Of a stretch of DNA of 64,000 nt, positions 35,572 through 43,796 are shown one piece after another. The stretch lies in contig CAYSAJ010000007.1 of NCBI GenBank assembly GCA_964429005.1, forward strand, positions 1 through 64,000, given 5' to 3'. The stretch comes from JACRBE01 sp964429005 (GTDB lineage: Bacteria; Chlamydiota; Chlamydiia; Chlamydiales; JACRBE01). Under the pieces are notes generated by a model. It did not search any database and was not told the DNA's origin. It saw only the letters and a program-made list of their open reading frames with translations. The translations under genes were made by a program, and so were the position numbers. The first letter of the stretch is position 1; every line of letters starts with the position of its first letter.

Positions 35572-36714
35572 ATGATGGATGATTTTCACTTTTCTTTTCA
35601 AAGCGATACAAAACCTTTTTCAACATTAGTCTCTCCTCAAAAAACAAAATCTGATCTCAATTTTCAACGACTTGACGCTCTCGATCTTGTAAGTCACGAT
35701 CAAATCAAAAAAAACATGATCAAGGCCCTTCTTGATTTGACTTATAGCCCTGAGAGGCTCTTGCAAAGTGATTATTACTTGCAAAGGCAAAAAAAAATTG
35801 AAGAAAAAGCTGCCAGCTTGTGGGGATTTCCGTATGCATTCTTCACACAAAATGACCCCTGGCTCCATCGATATCTCCTCGATTTTTTTATTCCTTCAAA
35901 CTGTATCATCTTTATGGATCGTGGATGCCATCCTCAGCTGTGCCGCTCTGTAATAGAATCGAATGCACGCGTAGTGTGGTACGATCATAATAATACGAAT
36001 CATCTGAAAGAACTCTTAAAACAAAGTCATGCGTACAAGGATTACACAAAAATCATCCTTACAGAGTCCCTCTTTTCGATGACTGGTGATTTGTGCTATC
36101 TTAGCGCCCTAAGCGCTTATGCAGAAGACTATGACTGCCTCCTTTATGTAGAAGACAGCACAAGCTTTTCTGTAATGGGAGAGCAGGGATTAGGCCTTTG
36201 TTGCCAAAAAAAGGGCGTTGATCTCGTTGTAAGTTCTTTTGGACTTTCTTTTACTTCACTGGGAAAAGTCGTTTTTTGTTCTTCTGAGGTATATGAAACC
36301 CTTAGTACAAGATCTTTTGATTTTGAAATGATTCGTACATTACCTCCCACTTATCTTGGAGGTATCGATGCTTTGCTTGAAAAAGTACCTGACCTTGAAA
36401 TAGAGCGTCAAAGAGTCCAAAAGAATGCTCAATACATGAGAAAAAATCTTAAAGATAAAGGATTTGAGATTGGGAATTGTTGTTCTCATCTTATTCCCCT
36501 CCTTTTTGAGAGCAAAGAAGAAGCCCTACTCTACCACGATTTTCTCTCTCAAAATCATATTCATACTCTTTTTCAGCCGATGGGAGAATCACTGTTTCTG
36601 ATAAAATTTATCGTACAAGATACTCATACTAGAGACGAGCTCGATTTAGCGCTCCACACTTTGACACTTTTTGAAAGACCTTTATCCAGTAGCGCCGTAA
36701 AACATGGCCCTTAA
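35572..36714 (+). CDS. BioF/AOS-like protein lacking the PLP lysine
   Basis: About 380-aa protein that aligns by eye with 8-amino-7-oxononanoate synthase (BioF). The active-site Asp is kept in VEDSTSFSVMGEQGLG, but the His of the DAHG motif is Thr, and at the Schiff-base segment SSFGLSFTSLGKVVFCSS (BioF TFGKGFG...) the lysine is Leu225. The PLP-stacking His is kept (RGCHPQL). So PLP chemistry of the normal kind should be lost or changed. A TTG at 35560 lies in frame, but the ATG pair at 35572/35575 is preferred; a 10-bp direct repeat (GACGAACTAT, 35551 and 35564) sits here. No other biotin gene is nearby. Confidence 0.75.
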   Translation: MMDDFHFSFQSDTKPFSTLVSPQKTKSDLNFQRLDALDLVSHDQIKKNMIKALLDLTYSPERLLQSDYYLQRQKKIEEKAASLWGFPYAFFTQNDPWLHRYLLDFFIPSNCIIFMDRGCHPQLCRSVIESNARVVWYDHNNTNHLKELLKQSHAYKDYTKIILTESLFSMTGDLCYLSALSAYAEDYDCLLYVEDSTSFSVMGEQGLGLCCQKKGVDLVVSSFGLSFTSLGKVVFCSSEVYETLSTRSFDFEMIRTLPPTYLGGIDALLEKVPDLEIERQRVQKNAQYMRKNLKDKGFEIGNCCSHLIPLLFESKEEALLYHDFLSQNHIHTLFQPMGESLFLIKFIVQDTHTRDELDLALHTLTLFERPLSSSAVKHGP

Positions 36715-36736
36715 GGGCCGTGATATAAGGAGCCCT

Positions 36737-38026
36737 TTAGTCTGAGGTATTCTGCTGTTCAATATATTGTCTAAAGAAATTTAATGGCATTTCTGCGCAT
36801 TTTTTCGCCATAGCGACCCTAGCATTTACAGCAGGATCTCCAAGAAAAGTTCCTAAAAAAGTCACATGGGGATGAGTTATTTTCATTTCACTTAACCACT
36901 TTCCTTTTATTTTTTGAAATCCGATAGGATAGTGTGGAATCGCTCTAGGGTATCGATGAACGAAAGCAATATTAGGCGGGGGCAACTTCAAATGATTTAA
37001 AAGAGCTTTATTTACTAAATCTATTAAATCATCATCTGGTTTATGAATCATTTCTCTTTGATGCATCCCTCCAAGCATATAGGTTAAACGAAGTTCTCCT
37101 GCTTGATGATCTTGCTCCGGAAAAATCATCGAATCAAAAACGCAGCCTAATACTTGTTCCTTTTGATGGGAAGGCACTAAATAGCCAAACCCTTTTTTAT
37201 GAAACGGTTGTGAATGATATCCACAGCTAACTACAACAAGAGGATTATGAGTCATGGGAATTAATGGCACATCATCTCCAAAAAGTCCCTCTGGAGAGCA
37301 GGTCACAAAAATGTGATCATACTCAATTTGTGAATGATTGGTTATGATCTTTGAGTCTCTAATCAGGACTTGCTGCTCATACTGAATTTCGAAGAATGAG
37401 GTAAGCTTTTCTATTAAAGAGCTGAGCCCCTTCTTAAGAGTAAAGAGTCCTTTTTTGGAATTTCTCTTCTTTGGGGATCTCAAAGTACCCCAGACAAGAG
37501 AGCGATGGGTTCTCTGAATTTCCCAGATCCTTGGGAAGGCTGTTTCTAATGATAGTGAATCGATATCATCCGCATAAATTCCTGAGATTAGAGGATCGAT
37601 ACATCGTGTCGCAAAAAGTTCGCCGTATCTCTCTGAAAAAAACTGGGCAATAGATAGATCTTCTCTATGGGATTTATGAGGAAGAAATAGATCTTTGGCC
37701 AATACTTTAACTCCTAAGGCAAAAGGGAGGGGTGGTCTTAGCTTTCCACGATCATAAATCCACCTTTTCATGCCTGAGGAAGAAAAAAGCAACTCTTCCT
37801 TAAGGCCCACTTCATCAATGAGAGATAAAAGGTTAGGGCATCTTGCCCCTGAAAAAGTCCTTGGGCCCTTTTCAAAGAAAAATGGATCATATGCAGTTGC
37901 AATCACCCCTCCAGATTTTTTTTCTTTTTCATAGAGAGTGATCGAGCAATTTGGATGGAACTTTTGCAAATACCATGCTAGGCTAAGCCCCGTAATCCCA
38001 GCACCAATAATTCCTATTCTCGGCAT
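36737..38026 (-). CDS. hemG: Protoporphyrinogen oxidase (HemY type)
   Basis: 429-aa FAD-dependent oxidase that converts protoporphyrinogen IX to protoporphyrin IX with oxygen. The N-terminal dinucleotide fold GIIGAGITGLSLAWYL is followed by a Glu-ending strand and GGVIATAYDPFFFEKGPRTF; the C-terminal FAD strand is GDPAVNARVAMAKKCAE. Its start is only 15 bp from the start of hemF on the other strand, so the two share or overlap their control regions. In C. trachomatis the equivalent (CT745) is also named hemG although it is of the HemY class. Confidence 0.92.
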   Translation of the reverse strand: MPRIGIIGAGITGLSLAWYLQKFHPNCSITLYEKEKKSGGVIATAYDPFFFEKGPRTFSGARCPNLLSLIDEVGLKEELLFSSSGMKRWIYDRGKLRPPLPFALGVKVLAKDLFLPHKSHREDLSIAQFFSERYGELFATRCIDPLISGIYADDIDSLSLETAFPRIWEIQRTHRSLVWGTLRSPKKRNSKKGLFTLKKGLSSLIEKLTSFFEIQYEQQVLIRDSKIITNHSQIEYDHIFVTCSPEGLFGDDVPLIPMTHNPLVVVSCGYHSQPFHKKGFGYLVPSHQKEQVLGCVFDSMIFPEQDHQAGELRLTYMLGGMHQREMIHKPDDDLIDLVNKALLNHLKLPPPNIAFVHRYPRAIPHYPIGFQKIKGKWLSEMKITHPHVTFLGTFLGDPAVNARVAMAKKCAEMPLNFFRQYIEQQNTSD

Positions 38027-38041
38027 ACTAAGAGAAGATAT

Positions 38042-38803
38042 ATGATCGAATATTTATTAGCACTCAGAGTGCGTATTATTGCAGCTTTTGAATCCCTAGA
38101 GCCACACCATAAATTTGAAAGAAAAGCTTGGACACATCATTCTGGCGGAGGTGGTGAAATTGCTCTCCTCCGGGGAGATGTTTTTGAAAAAGCAGCAGTA
38201 AACTTTTCAGAAGTACGTGGCGAGGTGTTTCCTGGAGATGATGCTAAAGGCCCTTTTTATGCGACAGGTGTGAGTCTCATCACTCATATGCACAATCCCA
38301 AAGCGCCCACAGTTCATTTCAATATACGGTATATTGAAACGAAAAATGAGAGATGGTTTGGAGGAGGATACGATCTAACACCCATGGGATTTCCCTTTGA
38401 AGAGGATACTCTTCATTTTCATGAGGAAGCGAGAAAAGCTCTAGGCAACACAATTTATGAGCAATTTTCTCAGCAAGCGAAGGAATATTTTTTCATCAAA
38501 CACAGGAATAAAGAAAGAGGCATAGGGGGTATCTTTTTTGATCACTATAAAACTGGAAATTTTGAGAAAGATTTGAGCCTTTGGAAAAGTGTAGGAGAGA
38601 GCTTTTTACCCGCGATTATGCCCATCTATCATAAAAGAATTTCTATGCCTTATGATGATGTTGATAAAGAGCTCCAGCTAAAAATTAGAGGACACTACGT
38701 TGAGTTTAATTTACTCTATGATAGGGGAACAAAGTTCGGTTTTTTATCTGGAGGAAACCCTGAGGCGATCCTTTGCTCGATGCCCCCCTTGGTTAAGTGG
38801 TAG
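38042..38803 (+). CDS. hemF: Oxygen-dependent coproporphyrinogen-III oxidase, short C-terminus
   Basis: 253-aa HemF, the aerobic enzyme that decarboxylates two propionates of coproporphyrinogen III. Conserved parts: GGGGEIALLRGDVFEKAAVN, HMHNPKAPTVHFNIRY, WFGGGYDLTP, FIKHRNKERGIGGIFFD and GHYVEFNLLYDRGTKFGF. It stops at MPPLVKW, where E. coli HemF (about 299 aa) continues for some 30 residues. The stop falls where the opposite-strand ATPase gene ends (11-bp overlap), so truncation by the junction is possible. Chlamydiaceae use HemN instead (my recollection), which makes HemF a marker of this lineage. Confidence 0.92.
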   Translation: MIEYLLALRVRIIAAFESLEPHHKFERKAWTHHSGGGGEIALLRGDVFEKAAVNFSEVRGEVFPGDDAKGPFYATGVSLITHMHNPKAPTVHFNIRYIETKNERWFGGGYDLTPMGFPFEEDTLHFHEEARKALGNTIYEQFSQQAKEYFFIKHRNKERGIGGIFFDHYKTGNFEKDLSLWKSVGESFLPAIMPIYHKRISMPYDDVDKELQLKIRGHYVEFNLLYDRGTKFGFLSGGNPEAILCSMPPLVKW

Positions 38804-39980
38804 TCAACATGTCGATCAATCTACTTAGGTGATTCCATCCCAAAATTGTGCCTAAAGATCTTTTTTGTGTTTCTACACCGCCATAAACAACAAAACTCCC
38901 TTCTGGAGTGTTCCCACTGAGTTCATTCCATTTATTAAGATTAGAAAAGAAATCAGAATTGATCGTTTCTCCTGATTTGATTTCAATAGGAAGTAACTTT
39001 TGATCCTTTTCAAACACGCAATCCACTTCTAATCCGGTTTTATCTCTCCAAAAATAGAGATTGTGAGAATTTCCTTGATTGAATCTTGATTTCATTAAAT
39101 TTGAAATAATCATCGACTCGAATAGGTTTCCTCGAAGATAATGGGAAGTCAACTCTTTAGGGGATTGTATTGAAAGGAGCTGACATGCGATTGCTGTATC
39201 ATAAAAAAAGAGTTTGGGGGTTTTGATGACACGCTTATTATAATTTACATAATGAGGTTGCAGAAGAAACACGATATAAGTTGCCTCTAAAATTGATAAC
39301 CAAGAACGGACAGTATTTGCACTAATTCCACAATCATTTCCTATTGATGTTAAATCTAATAGCTGCCCTATTCGACCCGCACAAAGTTGAAGAAACTTTT
39401 GAAAAAGCGCTAAATCACCTATGTACTTTAAATTTCTTACATCTCTTTCAATGTATGTTTGAATATAATTATGAATCCATTCTCTTGTATCAAACTTTTT
39501 TCCATGCAAAGATGGATAAAATCCTTGAAATATTGCTTTTTCAACTTCGTCCGAAAGAAGTGATGCTTCTTGTAATTCTTCAATAGTGAGTGGGAGAAGA
39601 GTAACTAGAGCGATCCGACCAGCCAAAGATTGGGAAATATGTTCGCTAAGCAATATATTTTCTGATCCGATCAATATAAAAAAGCCTGGATTAGGAGATT
39701 GATCAACATGAGCCTGAATATAAGAAAGCAAATCAGGAGTCCGTTGAATTTCGTCGAGTATTACACCCTGTCCGTTAATAATAGTTTTCAAAAAGCTTCG
39801 TGGATCTTCTATAGCAAATCGACGTTGATCAAGCTCTTCTAAATTTACATATTGATAATGGGGAAATAGATGTCTTGCTAGGGTGGTCTTTCCAGATTGC
39901 CGTGGACCTATTATCCCTATAACAGAAAATTGCTGAGCAAGCTTTTGAACCCTAGGGGCCATTTTTCTATTTATGTACAT
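38793..39980 (-). CDS. AAA_14/DUF4143 ATPase with nuclease-like C-terminus
   Basis: 395-aa P-loop ATPase. Walker A GPRQSGKTTLARH and Walker B GVILDEIQ are near the N-terminus; the middle and end match DUF4143 (VRSWLSILEATYIVFLLQP, KLFFYDTAIACQLL, LRGNLFESMIISNLMK). The C-terminal LEVDCVF ... LLPIEIKSG is a PD-(D/E)xK-like motif (D...ExK). Such proteins are scattered by horizontal transfer and their role is unsettled. The ATG at 39980 has AAGGGAAAG before it, unlike the ATG at 40028. It sits between the haem genes and effector-like genes and looks like an insertion. Confidence 0.85.
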   Translation of the reverse strand: MYINRKMAPRVQKLAQQFSVIGIIGPRQSGKTTLARHLFPHYQYVNLEELDQRRFAIEDPRSFLKTIINGQGVILDEIQRTPDLLSYIQAHVDQSPNPGFFILIGSENILLSEHISQSLAGRIALVTLLPLTIEELQEASLLSDEVEKAIFQGFYPSLHGKKFDTREWIHNYIQTYIERDVRNLKYIGDLALFQKFLQLCAGRIGQLLDLTSIGNDCGISANTVRSWLSILEATYIVFLLQPHYVNYNKRVIKTPKLFFYDTAIACQLLSIQSPKELTSHYLRGNLFESMIISNLMKSRFNQGNSHNLYFWRDKTGLEVDCVFEKDQKLLPIEIKSGETINSDFFSNLNKWNELSGNTPEGSFVVYGGVETQKRSLGTILGWNHLSRLIDMLTTT

Positions 39981-40175
39981 ACTTTCCCTTTTTATCCAAT
40001 TATGAAATTCAACTTCATAATTGCCCATGAATTTCTTATCTATCTAATTTTTTGCGATTTAAGATTACTTTTGATATAAAAAATAGGCAATCCTTCCTTC
40101 ATGATAACAAATAATTTTAATTTAAATTAATTCAAATTAATGAAATAATATTTTTAAAATAAATATTTTTTTATT

Positions 40176-43028
40176 ATGATTAAAATTACTAATTTTACTA
40201 GCTCCCCAACTACTGTAGGATCCAGCCCTTCAGCGATGGATCCTACCTCACCCTTCATCGATCCATTAGGATCAACTTCTCCCCTTCCGATTCAAAGCGC
40301 TCAAGCCATCATTGGGAGCTATGAGGGAGAACCCGCTAGGGGTCTTTCGAGCAGAGTTGTTGAATTCCTAGATCAAGATAAGCTGAGCAGAGTTATTGTA
40401 ACTATTAAAGAAGCTCTGAGCACAGGCGCTCATCTCGATGAGATCATATGCGGCGTTGAATTTAATGGTCTTTCTCCAAAAGAATTGACGATTGTTCTGC
40501 ATCAAATCGCCCTTGTCACTTTAATTTCCTCCCCTGAAAGTCTTTTTAAATTTTTTCTCGCTGTGACATGTCATCGTTCATGGTCTAAATTGCGATTAGA
40601 GGATTTGATTTTTCTGAGTGTGCAGTATTCAAATTTGGCAGCAATGTCTACAACCACCTCCCCTCCAGTAGACTGCTTAATTGAAATTTTTTGGAGACAC
40701 CCTACCTTCTTAACTTCTAAAGGAGAAAGTCCCGCATTCTCCTCCAATATTAAATCTTCGATGGACTACTTTATTTATGTCATCAATTTTATATGGTTCA
40801 TTAAGCGAGAGCCAGAAACTCAGCTGACTTTAGATCATGTATTAAATCCCCTGTTAGTCAAAAATTTAGAGGATGTGGATATTGATGAAATTCTCAGAGC
40901 TTGTGATGATGCTCCAAAACTTAAAACCAGCTTTATTCAGGTTCTTGCTGTAGCTCATGAAGCAGATGCTAATAAATTATGTCAAATCTCTTTGAATGCG
41001 CTTCAAAAAAATGATTTTGAACTTTTTGAAGCTTGCTTTCCTCATGACCTACTAGTTTTTACATCTAATCGTTTTTTACAAGAGATGCTCTATTCGTTTG
41101 TAGGCGATATTTTCCCCTTACTTCGAGCGGCTGCAATAGATTCAGATCCAGACAATAGGTTTCGCCAATTATTCCTAAGAATTTTTAAAAAAGTGACTCA
41201 AAGAGCTTTAGAAACGCCAGCACATTGTTTAAAAATGCTCTATTTGCAGACTTTCTCTAGTGCTGTTGAGTTTGGGGAGAATCCAATAAGTTCTTTGGAT
41301 CGTAGTAAGAATTTCCCAATCTATATGACTAAATATCTTCAATTAGAAGAATTCATAAGAACCCAGCCAATGGATAGTGCTGAAAAATCTGTTGTCGAAA
41401 AATTAAAAAAAACCATAGAGGATCAGATTTTGGTGGCCTTTCTCTCTGATTTTGCTCGATTTCAGCAACCTGAAAATCTCTATATTATGAGCGTTTTACA
41501 AAGCATCGAGAAAATGAAACCTCATGATAGCCTGGTTATCCCATTTATCATAGAAGCATTCCCAGAATCCCATGTCGTATCTCTATTTCTTCGAATGAAT
41601 GAGGATGGAGCTATAGATCTTTTTGTCTACAATACTGGGCTTGGTTTAGAATTCCATCATCATAAGGCTACTCCCACTCATTTCCTGGTATACCCATACG
41701 CTGTTGTTGGCCTAACCAAAGAGAATATCAAAAGCATCCTATCGAACATAGAGACCATCAGCAAAAGAAGTTTTGAAGGTTCTTTACCAAAAACCGAAGT
41801 TCTCCGACTGACTTATGAAACGATTGATCCGGGGCTCACACACTCTTCAGACTCTGTATCTTTGGGTATGCTCCCTTATAAACAGCAAAAGATAGGTAAT
41901 TGTACTTCTAAAGCTCTTTCTACTTGGATGCATGATGAGCTTCCTGAAACCATCTATCGATCATTTAAAGTATTTAGCCAGCAGATGCTGATATATCAGA
42001 TGAAAAAAATCATAGAAGATTATAAAAAGCTCCGAGGAGGATGTTGTCCTTATTTATCTGATGAAGAAGTTCTTGAGGAAATCGGCATTTCCATCGTGAC
42101 TCCCCATAAAGCTCTTGAGGTGCTTGAAATCGCTGAAAGAGAAACTCTTTATACTTCGATGAAGGAAGCGATGATTGGTTCGCCTATAGAGGACGCCATA
42201 CTATTTCTCGAAACAGATCCCTACAACCCCAAATTCCTTAATAAAATTATTCATCATCCAGATCTTTTTGAACTTTCACCTGACCAGCTCGTCATGATTA
42301 TTAGAGGGCTCCTTGTAACGGAACAACATCACAATCTAAGAATTCTTGAATCGTTAGACACCTATCCAGAAGCAATGGATATTCTGAGGTCTCAGCTCGA
42401 GCCCTGGCTTCAACTTTGTAGACATGAAAGATTTACCGATGAGCAAAATCTTTTAAGACTTTTTAAAGTAGCTCTTCAAATAGCTCCCTATTTTGCGATA
42501 AGAATCACCGATATAGTAAGTTCCTCTTACTACCTAGAGCTAGGAAAACAGATGGAGCATTTAGCGAAAAAATATAGATGCATACCAGTGCTTCACGAGC
42601 TCTGGAACTATCGTATTGATCTCTTAATGGATCCAGATGGAATTCCTTACCTGGATCAATTCATAGATGCTATGAGATCTGATTCTGATTTTATTGTCTT
42701 TCGAAACGAAAAGAACCGTAGCTTAGAGAAACTGATTGTTGAAGGTTTTTCTTCTGGGATGCTCTCCGTATTTCGAACAACTGAGTTAGGTGAAACACTT
42801 TTTTTCACCACAATGAAAGATGCTCTTGTGTATTTAGATCAACGCTCAATAGAAACCCTCCTACTGAAAATTGAACATTTATTTTATGATGAAGAGATTT
42901 ATAAAAATCTGACAAGTCCCTGTAATAGAATTTATATAGAGCAACTTATACAGCTTGCTGATTTGATGAGGTTGCATCGAGCAGGTATTGCGCTCCGGCT
43001 GTTTCTTGATAAACACTTCAAGAAATAG
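40176..43028 (+). CDS. Lineage-specific 950-aa protein with CE-protease-like residues
   Basis: Large protein with no family I recognise. Residues 1-50 are Ser/Thr/Pro-rich, like many secreted effectors; the rest is mainly helical, without signal peptide or membrane helices. In the middle are His466 (SHVVSLFLRM), Asn486 (VYNTGLG), Gln570 and Cys576 (QQKIGNCTSKAL): the order His-(20)-Asn...Gln-(6)-Cys of CE-clan cysteine proteases and acetyltransferases (Ulp1, ChlaDub, YopJ-like), with Q to C spacing of six as in Ulp1. The long part after Cys576 has helical-repeat character. The upstream region is almost pure A/T. The protease idea is inference. Confidence 0.72.
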   Translation: MIKITNFTSSPTTVGSSPSAMDPTSPFIDPLGSTSPLPIQSAQAIIGSYEGEPARGLSSRVVEFLDQDKLSRVIVTIKEALSTGAHLDEIICGVEFNGLSPKELTIVLHQIALVTLISSPESLFKFFLAVTCHRSWSKLRLEDLIFLSVQYSNLAAMSTTTSPPVDCLIEIFWRHPTFLTSKGESPAFSSNIKSSMDYFIYVINFIWFIKREPETQLTLDHVLNPLLVKNLEDVDIDEILRACDDAPKLKTSFIQVLAVAHEADANKLCQISLNALQKNDFELFEACFPHDLLVFTSNRFLQEMLYSFVGDIFPLLRAAAIDSDPDNRFRQLFLRIFKKVTQRALETPAHCLKMLYLQTFSSAVEFGENPISSLDRSKNFPIYMTKYLQLEEFIRTQPMDSAEKSVVEKLKKTIEDQILVAFLSDFARFQQPENLYIMSVLQSIEKMKPHDSLVIPFIIEAFPESHVVSLFLRMNEDGAIDLFVYNTGLGLEFHHHKATPTHFLVYPYAVVGLTKENIKSILSNIETISKRSFEGSLPKTEVLRLTYETIDPGLTHSSDSVSLGMLPYKQQKIGNCTSKALSTWMHDELPETIYRSFKVFSQQMLIYQMKKIIEDYKKLRGGCCPYLSDEEVLEEIGISIVTPHKALEVLEIAERETLYTSMKEAMIGSPIEDAILFLETDPYNPKFLNKIIHHPDLFELSPDQLVMIIRGLLVTEQHHNLRILESLDTYPEAMDILRSQLEPWLQLCRHERFTDEQNLLRLFKVALQIAPYFAIRITDIVSSSYYLELGKQMEHLAKKYRCIPVLHELWNYRIDLLMDPDGIPYLDQFIDAMRSDSDFIVFRNEKNRSLEKLIVEGFSSGMLSVFRTTELGETLFFTTMKDALVYLDQRSIETLLLKIEHLFYDEEIYKNLTSPCNRIYIEQLIQLADLMRLHRAGIALRLFLDKHFKK

Positions 43029-43107
43029 GGTTTTTTTCCTATTCAAAGATTCCTTTGAAAAAACTCTTTATGCTGGCACCCTTTGATATTCATCAATTAG
43101 GTTGATT

Positions 43108-43743
43108 ATGTCTATCAAATGGCTTATTGCATTCAGTTTACTTTTTGCGAGTCCTCATCTTTTCGGGAAACCCTACGCAGAAGCTGACTTTTTAGACCCT
43201 AGGCTTTCGAGGGGAAATGTGAGATATGATACTTTCAAAATGGCTCTTCGCCTGATTAAACAGAGAAATCTTGACACCCTAGTTGAAACAGGGACATCCC
43301 GTTTTGGCAAAAAAGGATGTGAAGGTGACGGAGGTTCCACCCTCATTTTCTCTCACTTTTGTGCCATATATAAGAAAAAATTCTATTCCGTAGATATCAA
43401 TCAAGATTATCTAGATCAAGCTTTTCGCGCCTCAGTTCCTTTTCAACGCTCCGTTGAATTTGTCTGTGATGATTCTATTCACTTCTTGTCTACCTTTGAT
43501 GGGAAAATCGACTTTTTGTATTTAGATAGCTTTGATTATGTCTATGAGAATCCTTTTCCTTCCCAGTTACATCATTTGAAAGAAATTCAGGCAGCTTATG
43601 ACAAACTCTCCCCAAGGGCTGTTGTCATGATTGATGACTGTAATCTTCCTGGGGGAGGTAAAGGTCTGCTTGTGATTGAATTTTTGACGGCAAGAGGATG
43701 GAAAATCCTCATGTCAAATTATCAAGTGATCCTATCAAGATAA
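43108..43743 (+). CDS. Exported class I methyltransferase-like protein
   Basis: 211-aa protein with a signal peptide (residues 1-20, MSIKWLIAFSLLFASPHLFG) and a body resembling a Rossmann-fold class I SAM-dependent methyltransferase: LDTLVETGTSR (motif I position), KFYSVDIN (acidic motif II), VEFVCDDSIHFL, DFLYLDSFDYVYE and VVMIDDCNLPGGGKG. Motif I lacks the usual GxGxG, so SAM binding is unsure. The ATG at 43108 is preferred to a TTG 6 bp earlier. Exported methyltransferases are unusual because SAM is cytoplasmic. A strong hairpin follows. Confidence 0.7.
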   Translation: MSIKWLIAFSLLFASPHLFGKPYAEADFLDPRLSRGNVRYDTFKMALRLIKQRNLDTLVETGTSRFGKKGCEGDGGSTLIFSHFCAIYKKKFYSVDINQDYLDQAFRASVPFQRSVEFVCDDSIHFLSTFDGKIDFLYLDSFDYVYENPFPSQLHHLKEIQAAYDKLSPRAVVMIDDCNLPGGGKGLLVIEFLTARGWKILMSNYQVILSR

Positions 43744-43747
43744 TATT

Positions 43748-43784
43748 TTGCAAGAAACTGTCAAAATATGACAGTTTCTTGCAA
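43748..43784. terminator. Bidirectional hairpin between convergent genes
   Basis: TTGCAAGAAACTGTC (43748-43762) pairs perfectly over 15 bp with GACAGTTTCTTGCAA (43770-43784) around a 7-nt loop, between the stop codons at 43743 (plus) and 43797 (minus). A/T bases flank it on both sides; it probably ends both transcripts. Confidence 0.8.
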
Positions 43785-43796
43785 AAAAGAGAGCGA

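Noticed and set aside
36704..36722. Palindrome GGCCCTTAAGGGCC near the end of the BioF-like gene
   Set aside because: No loop suitable for a stable hairpin and no T-tract; it may help end the convergent transcripts but is too short to call.
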